DNA of 12,416 nucleotides from Clostridiales bacterium UBA1777 (GTDB lineage Bacteria; Bacillota; Clostridia; Oscillospirales; Oscillospiraceae), in contig DCGN01000160.1 of NCBI GenBank assembly GCA_002315275.1, forward strand, positions 1-12,416, given 5' to 3'. Made by a program: the position numbers and the translations under genes. A model generated the notes under the pieces. It made no database searches. It was not told the origin of the DNA and saw nothing but the letters and a program-made list of their open reading frames with translations. Below, piece after piece: positions 1 to 6,714 of this stretch. Within the stretch, counting starts at the first letter, position 1, and the number at the start of each line of letters is the position of its first letter.

Positions 1-159
1 TGGACGAGCTTGAACGAAACTATTCCGAATACGCAAACAGTAGTTCTGATATCTCAGGAAGGAACAGCGATTAACGCACTCTATATCCGCGTGACCGATG
101 CCAACGGCAAGGTCACCGACTGGAAGTACGATAACGGCAAGGTAAGCTCGCTCAGCTGA
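1..159 (+). CDS. C-terminal end of a secreted or surface-type protein (partial)
   Basis: Frame 1 is open from the first base to a TGA at 157-159 and gives 52 residues; the start lies outside the window. The visible part is rich in Thr, Val, Asn and Asp, and ends with alternating hydrophobic stretches such as LYIRVTDANGKVTDW. This pattern suggests a beta-sandwich or Ig-like extracellular repeat. There is no cell-wall sorting motif or membrane segment at the end. I do not recognise a specific family. A hairpin at 188-220 follows the stop codon, which supports this being the true end of a transcribed gene. The extracellular assignment is inference from composition only. Confidence 0.55.
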   Translation, partial: WTSLNETIPNTQTVVLISQEGTAINALYIRVTDANGKVTDWKYDNGKVSSLS

Positions 160-187
160 TCCCAACCGAATACAGCAAATACATAAA

Positions 188-220
188 AGAGGAGGCACGT
201 TCAGAAAGCGTGCCTCCTTT
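188..220 (+). terminator. Rho-independent terminator after the first partial gene
   Basis: A perfect 10-bp stem (190-199 with 209-218) encloses a 9-nt loop. It is extended outward by a G-U and an A-U pair and contains the run TTT at 218-220. The U tract is short, so termination may be only moderate. Confidence 0.7.
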
Positions 221-254
221 CGGCAGTATGACGGGGAACGCCGCCCGCCCCCGT

Positions 255-379
255 GTCCCGTAGGGACGAGCGAGGCAACGCCGAGAGAGTACGAAGGAAG
301 CGGACTCACTCCGCGAAGCTCCGTTTATCCCTACGGCGCGAAGCTCCGTTCATCCCTCGCAATGACAGTTAGTGTCATT
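255..379. repeat. Structured intergenic repeat cluster
   Basis: The 349-nt gap at 160-508 has no plausible gene and holds several nested repeats. A 21-nt unit, CGCGAAGCTCCGTT(T/C)ATCCCT, occurs twice (312-332 and 337-357) with one difference. A 9-bp inverted repeat pairs 258-266 with 328-336. Small hairpins lie at 255-267 (5 bp, 3-nt loop), 300-314 (5 bp, loop CTCAC) and 361-379 (7 bp, loop GTTAG). On the minus strand the end reads TGTCATTGCGAGGGATGAA, followed by GGAGCTTCGCG. This resembles the TCATTGCGAG/GAAGC-type dispersed intergenic repeats seen in many bacterial genomes. The repeats are seen directly; membership of a dispersed family is inferred. Confidence 0.6.
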
Positions 380-428
380 CCAAACTCCTTATTAAAGAAG
401 GTTTTTCCGCGAAATCAAAGAAAACCTC

Positions 429-457
429 TTGATTTTTCGGCTCTCGGGTGATATCAT
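429..457 (+). promoter_or_regulatory. Probable sigma-A promoter of typA
   Basis: TTGATT (429-434) and TATCAT (452-457) are separated by exactly 17 nt. A TG one base before the -10 box gives an extended -10. Transcription would start near 464, leaving a leader of about 45 nt before the ATG at 509. Just upstream, AGGTTTT (399-405) can pair with AAAACCT (421-427), so a hairpin or operator-like repeat abuts the -35 box. Confidence 0.65.
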
Positions 458-508
458 ACCATTTTGTGTTGTGAATTAAGTATATAGCCTTTGAGATAGG
501 AGAGACCT

Positions 509-2329
509 ATGGATAAACTGAGAAATGTAGCCATTATTGCCCACGTTGACCACGGCAAGACCACGCTGGTCGACGAGCTTTTGAAGCAGTCCGGTGTCTA
601 CAGAGACAATCAGGAGACTGTTGAGCGCGTTATGGACTCGAATGACCTCGAGCGCGAGCGCGGCATCACGATCATGGCAAAGAACACCGCCGTATGGTAC
701 GGCGATACTAAGATAAATATAGTGGATACCCCGGGTCACGCCGACTTCGGCGGCGAGGTCGAGCGTATCCTCAAGATGGTCAACGGCGTTATCCTGCTCG
801 TTGACGCAGCCGAGGGCCCCATGCCCCAGACGCGCTTCGTGCTCTCCCGCGCTCTTGAGCTCGGCCACAGAGTTATCGTTGTCGTCAACAAGATCGACCG
901 TCCCGACCAGCGCATCCACGAGGTCATCGATGAAGTCCTCGAGCTCCTCATGGATCTCAACGCCACCGACGAGCAGCTCGACTCTCCGATGCTCTTCTGC
1001 TCCGGCAGACAGGGCACCGCAAGCTACTCTCCCGACGTTGTCGGCACCGACCTCAAGCCCCTTTTCGACACTATCATGGAGTATATCCCCGCACCCGAGA
1101 TGGATACGGAGAAGCCCTTCCAGATGCTCGTCAGCAGCATCGACTATAACGAGTACGTCGGCCGTATCGCGGTCGGCCGTATCGAGCGCGGCGTGATAAA
1201 GCAGAATCAGGAGATCGAGGTCTGCAATTACCACACTCCCGACGATCCCACCATGAAGGCCAAGGCCGTCTCCCTCTATCAGTTCGAGGGGCTTAACCGC
1301 GTGCCCGTCACCGAGGCAAGCGCAGGCAACATCATCGCCATGAGCGGCATCGGCGATATCACCATCGGCGACACTATCTGCGCAAGAGGCTTTGCCGAGC
1401 CTATCGAGTTCGTCAAGATCGGCGCTCCCACTCTGGAGATGACCTTCTCCGTCAATGACAGCCCCTTCGCAGGTCAGGAGGGCAAGTTCGTCACCTCCCG
1501 CCAGATCCGCGAGAGACTTATGCGCGAGACGCTGAAGGACGTTTCCCTCCGCGTTACCGACGTGGAGAACAGCACCGACAGCTTCAACGTCGCAGGCCGC
1601 GGCGAAATGAGCCTGTCCATCCTCATCGAGACGATGCGCCGCGAGGGCTATGAGTTTCAGGTCAGCCCCCCGCGCGTGCTCTACAAGGAGATAGACGGCG
1701 TTATGTGCGAGCCGGTCGAGCGCGTTGTGGTCGATGTCCCGTCCGACAGCATGGGCCCCGTTATGGAAAAGCTCGGCGCAAGAAAGGGCGAGTTCCTTGA
1801 GATGGTCAATGTCGGCAACCGCGTGAAGCTGTCGTTCATCGTCCCGTCCAGAGGCCTTTTCGGATACAGAAACGAATTCCTCACCGACACCAGAGGAGAG
1901 GGCATCCTCGCCTCCGTGTTTGAGAGATACGATCCCTACAAGGGCGACATAGCAAGACGCAATACCGGCTCCCTCATCGCTTTTGAGACAGGCGAGGCCG
2001 TTGCCTACGGTATCTGGAACGCTCAGGACCGCGGCGCAATGTTCATCACTCCGGGCACGAAGGTCTATTCCGGCATGGTCATCGGCGTTTCCCCGAAGAC
2101 CGAGGATATCCCCGTCAACGTCTGCCGCACGAAGCACCTCACCAACACCCGTGCCTCCGGCTCCGACGAGGCTCTCCGCCTCATCCCGCCCAAGCAGATG
2201 AGCCTTGAGCAGTGCCTCGAGTTCCTTGCCGACGATGAGCTCCTCGAGGTCACCCCGAAGAACCTCCGCCTCAGAAAGAGCATCCTCGATCACAGCCTCA
2301 GAATGAAGACTCTCATGAGAAACAGATAA
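509..2329 (+). CDS. typA: Ribosome-associated translational GTPase TypA/BipA
   Basis: This is a translational GTPase of the EF-G-like superfamily. Family members bind the ribosome and help 50S assembly and stress or low-temperature adaptation. At 606 residues it is full length for the family. The G-domain motifs are all present: P-loop AHVDHGKT (11-18), switch I RGIT (51-54), DTPGH (73-77), NKID (127-130), and a G5-type SGRQG (165-169). EF-Tu-like domain II, an EF-G-like domain and the BipA-specific C-terminal domain follow, ending in a basic tail. The start is set by AGGAGA (498-503) 5 nt before the ATG. It appears monocistronic, with its own extended -10 promoter and a strong terminator at 2370-2413. 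Codon use is strongly biased to C/G-ending codons, as expected for a well-expressed housekeeping gene. LepA and EF-G are excluded by length and by the RGIT/NKID context, which matches TypA. Confidence 0.96.
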   Translation: MDKLRNVAIIAHVDHGKTTLVDELLKQSGVYRDNQETVERVMDSNDLERERGITIMAKNTAVWYGDTKINIVDTPGHADFGGEVERILKMVNGVILLVDAAEGPMPQTRFVLSRALELGHRVIVVVNKIDRPDQRIHEVIDEVLELLMDLNATDEQLDSPMLFCSGRQGTASYSPDVVGTDLKPLFDTIMEYIPAPEMDTEKPFQMLVSSIDYNEYVGRIAVGRIERGVIKQNQEIEVCNYHTPDDPTMKAKAVSLYQFEGLNRVPVTEASAGNIIAMSGIGDITIGDTICARGFAEPIEFVKIGAPTLEMTFSVNDSPFAGQEGKFVTSRQIRERLMRETLKDVSLRVTDVENSTDSFNVAGRGEMSLSILIETMRREGYEFQVSPPRVLYKEIDGVMCEPVERVVVDVPSDSMGPVMEKLGARKGEFLEMVNVGNRVKLSFIVPSRGLFGYRNEFLTDTRGEGILASVFERYDPYKGDIARRNTGSLIAFETGEAVAYGIWNAQDRGAMFITPGTKVYSGMVIGVSPKTEDIPVNVCRTKHLTNTRASGSDEALRLIPPKQMSLEQCLEFLADDELLEVTPKNLRLRKSILDHSLRMKTLMRNR

Positions 2330-2369
2330 AAGACATATTGAGCGAAAAGCCGAATATTTATTAACAATA

Positions 2370-2413
2370 AATGCGAGCTTGCCTTTGCTTGGGTAAGTTC
2401 GCATTATTTTTTT
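2370..2413 (+). terminator. Rho-independent terminator of typA
   Basis: A 14-bp stem (2370-2383 with 2392-2405, two G-U pairs) has a loop of about 8 nt and is followed by ATTTTTTT at 2406-2413. It lies 40 nt after the typA stop. Confidence 0.88.
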
Positions 2414-2447
2414 ATAAAAAATTATGCATTCTTATATGATTTGTCCG

Positions 2448-2475
2448 TTGACTGATCGCTTAAAAAATGTATAAT
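2448..2475 (+). promoter_or_regulatory. Promoter of the oppBCDF operon
   Basis: TTGACT (2448-2453) and a perfect TATAAT (2470-2475) are separated by 16 nt, with start expected near 2482. The leader to the GTG start is about 80 nt. A second TATAAT at 2488-2493 has no convincing -35 partner. The leader can form a short hairpin between TTGCT (2514-2518) and AGCAA (2537-2541). Confidence 0.75.
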
Positions 2476-2546
2476 ATATATTTATATTATAATGCGCAGT
2501 TTAGCTGAGTAAATTGCTACAATGGTAAATGCGTACAGCAATAAAG

Positions 2547-2553
2547 AAAGGAG
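2547..2553 (+). promoter_or_regulatory. Ribosome binding site that sets the oppB start at GTG 2562
   Basis: AAAGGAG lies 8 nt before the in-frame GTG at 2562. The in-frame ATG at 2529 has no purine-rich site in front of it and would place this Shine-Dalgarno inside the coding region. The GTG start also gives an N-terminus (MGRYIIKRIL) typical of OppB-type permeases. Confidence 0.8.
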
Positions 2554-2561
2554 TGAAAAAT

Positions 2562-3473
2562 GTGGGCAGATACATTATAAAACGCATTCTTCTGGCGGTA
2601 GTCACCGTCTTTATCATATGCGCGATCACATTTTTCCTTATGCATGCGGTTCCGGGCGGACCCTTCAACAAAGAGAAGGCTCTCAGCCAGGCGACCATCA
2701 ACGCTCTTAACGAGAGGTACAATCTTGACAAGCCTCTCGGCCAGCAGTTCGTTCTCTACGTTAAGCAGCTTCTCGGAGGAGACTTCGGCGTGTCTCTAAA
2801 AAACGGCAGAGACATAAATGATATCATCGGAGAGTCATTCCCGATATCCGCAAAGCTCGGTCTTACGGCTATGGCTATCGCCATCCTCTGCGGAACGGTC
2901 TTCGGCTCGCTCGCGGCGCTCATGAGAAACAAGCTGCCCGACAGAATTATCATTTTCTTCTCGACTTTGTTTACGGCCGTGCCGAGCTTCATTCTGGCGA
3001 CGCTGCTGCTGCTCGTATTCTGCATTATACTTAAGCTGCTGCCGGTGTGGAGCGCCAACAATCCGAACTATATCCTCCCCGCGATAGCGCTTGCGGCCTA
3101 TCCTATGGCGTACACTACCCGCCTTTCGAAGACGAGCATGCTCGATGCCCTCAGCCAGGACTATATCCGCACCGCGAAGGCAAAGGGTGTTGCCAGATGG
3201 AAGGTGATCTTCAAGCACGCGCTGAGAAACTCCCTTATCCCCGTCATCACCTATGCAGGCCCGCAGATAGCATATATCATCACGGGCTCCATGGTCGTTG
3301 AAACGGTCTTCACGATAGGCGGTCTCGGCAGCAAGTTCGTTCAGGCCATCACCAACAGAGACTATACCCTCATCATGGCGACGACGATATTCCTCGCCTC
3401 GCTGATGGTCGCCGCGAACCTTATCTGCGACCTGCTGTACAAGGCAGTTGACCCGCGCATCCAGTACGATTGA
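2562..3473 (+). CDS. oppB: Oligopeptide ABC transporter permease OppB
   Basis: This is one of two membrane subunits of a peptide importer (binding-protein-dependent transport inner-membrane family). With the GTG start it has 303 residues, normal for OppB/DppB. The first membrane helix is about 8-30 and is followed by the typical PGGP. The family's extracytoplasmic region with YNLDKPL and LGGDFGVS-like sequence spans about 36-80. Several further helices run from about 98 to 290. The cytoplasmic EAA loop, which couples to the ATPases, is at about 200-227 (YIRTAKAKGV, then LRNSLIPV). The protein ends with the family-typical AVDPRIQYD. It is the first gene of the operon, and oppC starts 14 nt after its stop. 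The substrate (oligo- versus dipeptides) cannot be decided from sequence; dppB or appB naming is possible. Confidence 0.92.
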   Translation: MGRYIIKRILLAVVTVFIICAITFFLMHAVPGGPFNKEKALSQATINALNERYNLDKPLGQQFVLYVKQLLGGDFGVSLKNGRDINDIIGESFPISAKLGLTAMAIAILCGTVFGSLAALMRNKLPDRIIIFFSTLFTAVPSFILATLLLLVFCIILKLLPVWSANNPNYILPAIALAAYPMAYTTRLSKTSMLDALSQDYIRTAKAKGVARWKVIFKHALRNSLIPVITYAGPQIAYIITGSMVVETVFTIGGLGSKFVQAITNRDYTLIMATTIFLASLMVAANLICDLLYKAVDPRIQYD

Positions 3474-3487
3474 CAGGAGGAAGAAAA

Positions 3488-4564
3488 ATGGCTGAATATA
3501 ATCCCGATAATACGCCCAAGAAGCTTCCTATCAGTCTGCAGATAGACCTTAAGAAGTTCGAAAAGGCCACAGACGAAGAAAAAGCCCAGCAGGACGTTAT
3601 GAGCAAGAGCACTACATTCTTTAAGGATGCCATGAAAAAGCTCATGCGCAATCCTCTTGCCGTTATCAGCATAGTTCTGCTTTTCGTGATACTCGTCACT
3701 ATTATTATCGCTCCGATGATAGTGCCCTACGGCTATGAGGAGATGCTCTCCGTAAACGGCAAGCGCGATAAGGGCGCAAAGAACCTCGCTCCCTTCCAGT
3801 ACAGCGAGGCGGAGCAGAAGTACATCGCTCAGGGCAACGAGCGCTTCCCCCACATCTTCGGAACCGATGAGCAGTGCCGCGACTACTTTATCCGCGTCGT
3901 CTACGGCACGAGAGTTTCTCTCGCCGTCGGCTTCTTCGCGAGCCTCATAGTTCTTGTGATAGGCATGATATACGGCAGTATCTCCGGCTACCTCGGAGGC
4001 AAGGTCGACCTTATCATGATGCGAATAGTCGATATCATCTATTCTCTGCCCGATATGCTGATGGTCATATTGCTGTCTGTCGTTCTCGGCGAGGTGCTGG
4101 TGTTCAAGTCCGGCTCGTTCCTGTCGAGCCTCGGCACGAATATGGTGTCGCTGTTCATCGTCTTCGGTACGCTCTACTGGGTCGGCATGGCAAGACTTAT
4201 CCGCGGCCAGATCCTATCCATCAAGGAGAATGACTATATCCTCGCCGCCAAGTCCATCGGCTCAAGCTCCGGCAGGATCATCCGCCACCATATCCTCCCC
4301 AACTGCATCTCCGTTATAATCATCTCCACCGCTCTGCAGATACCCTCCGCAATATTCACGGAGAGCTACCTCAGCTTCATCGGACTCGGCGTTGCGGCTC
4401 CGATGCCCTCCCTCGGCTCTCTTGCAAACGCAGCACGCGGCGGCCTTGAGTCCTACCCCTACAAGCTCGTGTTCCCCGCAATAATGATATGCCTTATCGT
4501 TCTGTCGCTCAACCTGCTGGGTGACGGTCTGCGTGACGCGTTTGACCCGAAACTGAAGAGGTGA
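3488..4564 (+). CDS. oppC: Oligopeptide ABC transporter permease OppC
   Basis: This is the second membrane subunit of the peptide importer, 358 residues. The start is the ATG at 3488, preceded by AGGAGG (3475-3480). An in-frame ATG 18 nt upstream overlaps the oppB stop and lacks a ribosome site. A charged cytoplasmic N-terminus of about 50 residues leads to the first helix at about 56-79, as in the OppC N-terminal domain. A soluble segment then carries HIFGTDEQCRD (122-132), matching the family's GTDxxGRD motif but with Cys130 replacing the usual Gly. Helices follow from about 143. The EAA coupling loop is at about 247-273 (ENDYILAAKSIG, then ILPN). The C-terminal part has the family's SFIGLG and ends GDGLRDAFDPKLKR. 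It is slightly longer than average because of the N-terminus and the insert around 84-118. oppD starts 4 nt after its stop. Confidence 0.93.
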   Translation: MAEYNPDNTPKKLPISLQIDLKKFEKATDEEKAQQDVMSKSTTFFKDAMKKLMRNPLAVISIVLLFVILVTIIIAPMIVPYGYEEMLSVNGKRDKGAKNLAPFQYSEAEQKYIAQGNERFPHIFGTDEQCRDYFIRVVYGTRVSLAVGFFASLIVLVIGMIYGSISGYLGGKVDLIMMRIVDIIYSLPDMLMVILLSVVLGEVLVFKSGSFLSSLGTNMVSLFIVFGTLYWVGMARLIRGQILSIKENDYILAAKSIGSSSGRIIRHHILPNCISVIIISTALQIPSAIFTESYLSFIGLGVAAPMPSLGSLANAARGGLESYPYKLVFPAIMICLIVLSLNLLGDGLRDAFDPKLKR

Positions 4565-4568
4565 CATC

Positions 4569-5573
4569 ATGGATAATTACGAACATCTTCTGAGCGTGCA
4601 GAACCTGCACACTTCATTCTTCACCGATAACGGTCAGGTCAAGGCCGTCAACGGTGTCAGCTTCAATCTCGATTCGGGCAAGGTGCTCGGCATAGTGGGC
4701 GAGTCCGGCTCCGGCAAGAGCGTCACGGCCTACTCCGTTATGCAGATCCTCGCCGATACCGGCAAGATCATCGACGGCTCCGTTTTCTTCAAGGGAGAGG
4801 ACATCACCAAGTGGAGCGAAAAGCAGATGCGCTCCTTCCGCGGCAAGTGCGTGTCTATAATCTTCCAGGACCCGATGACGAGCCTTAACCCCGTTTTCAC
4901 CGTTGGCAACCAGCTTATGGAGGCCATCAAGCTCCACACCGGCAAGAAGCACGGAGAGGCCAAGGCCAGAGCCCTCGAGATGCTCCAGCTCGTCGGTATA
5001 AACGAGCCCGAGAAGCGCCTCAACCAGTACCCCTACGAGCTGTCCGGCGGTATGCGCCAGCGTGTCATGATAGCAATGGCGCTTGCCTGCGAGCCCGATA
5101 TACTCATCGCCGATGAGCCCACCACAGCTTTGGACGTTACGATTCAGGCTCAGATCCTCGAGCTAATGCAGGATCTGCAGAAGAAGATGGGCATGGCGAT
5201 CATCATGGTCACGCACGACCTCGGCGTTATCGCCGAAATGTGCGACGAGATAATCGTCATGTACGGCGGCAGAGTCTGCGAGCGCGGCACGGCTGACGAG
5301 ATATTCTACAATCCCAAGCACGAATACACCAAGGGCCTTCTCAGAAGCATCCCCGAGACAGGCAGAATGAAGCAGCGTCTCGTCCCGATAGGCGGCACGC
5401 CGATCAATATGCTCAACATGCCGAAGGGCTGTGCCTTCTGCCCCCGCTGCGACGCGGCAATGAAGATCTGCCTTGAGGAGCAGCCCGAGGAATTCTTCAT
5501 CAACGATGAGCATTACGCCGCCTGCTGGTGCAACGTGCGCGATGCGATCATGGAAAAGGAGGCGGAAAAATGA
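4569..5573 (+). CDS. oppD: Oligopeptide ABC transporter ATP-binding protein OppD
   Basis: This is one of the two ATPases powering the importer, 334 residues. Motifs in order are Walker A GESGSGKS (44-51), Q-loop Gln100 in FQDP, signature LSGGMRQ (158-164), Walker B ILIADEP (178-184, catalytic Glu183) and the switch His216. The C-terminal oligopeptide extension, specific to Opp/Dpp ATPases, follows from about 245. It holds a cysteine group C288, C291, C294 and C301. Related DppD/OppD proteins bind a [4Fe-4S] cluster in this region; C291 is an extra cysteine in the usual C-x5-C-x6-C pattern. GAGGTG at the end of oppC serves as ribosome site. The stop overlaps the oppF start, suggesting translational coupling of the two ATPases. 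Confidence 0.94.
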   Translation: MDNYEHLLSVQNLHTSFFTDNGQVKAVNGVSFNLDSGKVLGIVGESGSGKSVTAYSVMQILADTGKIIDGSVFFKGEDITKWSEKQMRSFRGKCVSIIFQDPMTSLNPVFTVGNQLMEAIKLHTGKKHGEAKARALEMLQLVGINEPEKRLNQYPYELSGGMRQRVMIAMALACEPDILIADEPTTALDVTIQAQILELMQDLQKKMGMAIIMVTHDLGVIAEMCDEIIVMYGGRVCERGTADEIFYNPKHEYTKGLLRSIPETGRMKQRLVPIGGTPINMLNMPKGCAFCPRCDAAMKICLEEQPEEFFINDEHYAACWCNVRDAIMEKEAEK

Positions 5574-6529
5574 GCGAATACATTCTTGAAGTTGAGCACC
5601 TCAAGCAGTATTTCCCGATCCGCACCGGCCTTTTCGGAACGACGCCTCTCAAGGCTGTTGACGATGTTTCCTTTGCCATCAAGCCCGGCGAAACGCTCGG
5701 ACTTGTCGGCGAGTCCGGCTGCGGCAAGACGACTGTCGGCCGCTCCATAATGCGCCTTTACGAGCCCACCGCCGGTACCGTCAAGTTTGACGGCGAGGTC
5801 ATCACGAAGAAGAACATCAAGGCCATGCGCAAGCAGATGCAGATGGTCTTCCAGGATCCGTACTCCTCCCTCAACCCCAGAATGACGGTTGAGGATATCA
5901 TCGGCGAGCCGCTTGACGTACATCACCTCTACTCGAACCGCGCGGAGCGCCGCGAAAAGATCCTTGAGCTTATGGAGCTCGTCGGCCTTAACGCGGAGCA
6001 CGCCACGCGCTATGCGCACGAGTTCTCCGGCGGCCAGAGGCAGAGAATAGGCATTGCGAGAGCCCTTGCCGTGAACCCCAAGTTCATCGTGTGCGACGAG
6101 CCCGTTTCCGCGCTTGACGTTTCCATTCAGGCGCAGGTCATCAATATGTTTGAGGATCTGCAGAGCAAGCTCGGCGTTGCATATCTATTCATCGCGCATG
6201 ACCTGCTCGTCGTTCAGCATATCTCGAACAGAATCGCCGTCATGTACCTCGGCCACATGGTCGAGATCGCCGATGCAGATGAGCTTATGGATAACCCCAT
6301 GCATCCGTATACGCAGTCTCTTCTGTCCGCAGTACCCATTCCTGACCCGAAGATTGCAAGGGAAAAGCAGCGTATAGTGCTTGAGGGTGACGTTCCGAGC
6401 CCCCTGAAGATGCCCACCGGCTGCCCGTTCCGCACGCGCTGCCGCTTCGCAACGGAGAAGTGTGCCGCCGAGTGCCCGCAGCTTACCGACAGAGGAAATG
6501 GTCATTTTGCCGCTTGTTGGAACAAGTGA
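5570..6529 (+). CDS. oppF: Oligopeptide ABC transporter ATP-binding protein OppF
   Basis: This is the second ATPase of the importer, 319 residues. The ATG at 5570 overlaps the oppD stop in ATGA and is preceded by AAAGGAGG (5555-5562). An in-frame ATG 42 nt upstream would give a non-family N-terminal extension and is rejected. The start LKQYFPIR and then LKAVDDVSF is characteristic of OppF. Walker A is GESGCGKT (47-54), the Q-loop is Gln95 (VFQDPYSSLNP), the signature is FSGGQRQ (152-158), Walker B has Asp176/Glu177, and the switch is His210. The C-terminal peptide-transporter extension has cysteines C285, C291 and C298 (C-x5-C-x6-C) and C302, compatible with the Fe-S binding described for related proteins. 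It is the last gene of the tightly packed BCDF group. Confidence 0.94.
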   Translation: MSEYILEVEHLKQYFPIRTGLFGTTPLKAVDDVSFAIKPGETLGLVGESGCGKTTVGRSIMRLYEPTAGTVKFDGEVITKKNIKAMRKQMQMVFQDPYSSLNPRMTVEDIIGEPLDVHHLYSNRAERREKILELMELVGLNAEHATRYAHEFSGGQRQRIGIARALAVNPKFIVCDEPVSALDVSIQAQVINMFEDLQSKLGVAYLFIAHDLLVVQHISNRIAVMYLGHMVEIADADELMDNPMHPYTQSLLSAVPIPDPKIAREKQRIVLEGDVPSPLKMPTGCPFRTRCRFATEKCAAECPQLTDRGNGHFAACWNK

Positions 6530-6575
6530 TTTACTGAATTAGTGTAGTTTCTACAAAAATCGTTAAATGCATAAA

Positions 6576-6598
6576 AAACCGCTTGCGGTTTGACTTTT
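6576..6598 (+). terminator. Weak hairpin terminator after oppF
   Basis: A 6-bp stem (6576-6581 with 6586-6591) with tetraloop CTTG is followed by an interrupted T-rich stretch, GACTTTTG. The right arm runs into the -35 box of the oppA promoter. The short stem and broken U tract suggest partial termination, which would let some oppBCDF transcripts read into oppA. Confidence 0.4.
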
Positions 6599-6618
6599 GT
6601 TCTGCTATTATTTACAAT
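6590..6618 (+). promoter_or_regulatory. Promoter of oppA
   Basis: TTGACT (6590-6595) and TACAAT (6613-6618) are separated by 17 nt. Start is expected near 6625, giving a leader of about 90 nt. A separate promoter fits the common need for receptor in excess over permeases. Confidence 0.7.
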
Positions 6619-6656
6619 AATCAATCGCATAATTTGTGCAACTTTCATATTTGTAT

Positions 6657-6690
6657 AAAAGAAGCTCGATCCCGCAGGGAAGGCTCTTTT
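6657..6690 (+). promoter_or_regulatory. Leader hairpin before oppA (possible attenuator)
   Basis: An upper stem TCCC/GGGA (6670-6673 with 6677-6680, loop GCA) sits on a lower stem pairing AAAAG (6657-6661) and AGC (6663-6665) with GGCTCTTTT, with one bulged A and a small internal loop. It ends in UUUU and lies between the predicted start site and the ribosome site GGAGG (6703-6707). It could attenuate transcription or stabilise the mRNA 5' end; the role is inferred. Confidence 0.4.
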
Positions 6691-6714
6691 AAATATTAAT
6701 TTGGAGGAAATAAA

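Noticed and set aside
142..153. Sequence GGTAAGCTCG shared with the start of the aldehyde dehydrogenase gene
   Set aside because: Ten bases shared between two coding regions in unrelated contexts; best explained by chance.
476..2404. 642-residue open frame antisense to typA
   Set aside because: It mirrors typA, whose biased codon use lacks TTA, CTA and TCA in frame and so leaves the opposite strand open. It has a low-complexity Asp/Leu/Val composition, no ribosome site and no family motifs.
2488..2493. Second TATAAT upstream of oppB
   Set aside because: There is only an A-rich stretch at the -35 distance; the TTGACT/TATAAT pair at 2448-2475 is better.
2529..2561. Upstream in-frame ATG for oppB (11 extra residues)
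   Set aside because: No Shine-Dalgarno precedes it, while AAAGGAG is well placed for the GTG at 2562; the extra residues are not typical of the family.
2522..2710. Short open frame overlapping the start of oppB, possible leader peptide
   Set aside because: No ribosome site, and most of it lies inside oppB in another frame with shadow-like composition.
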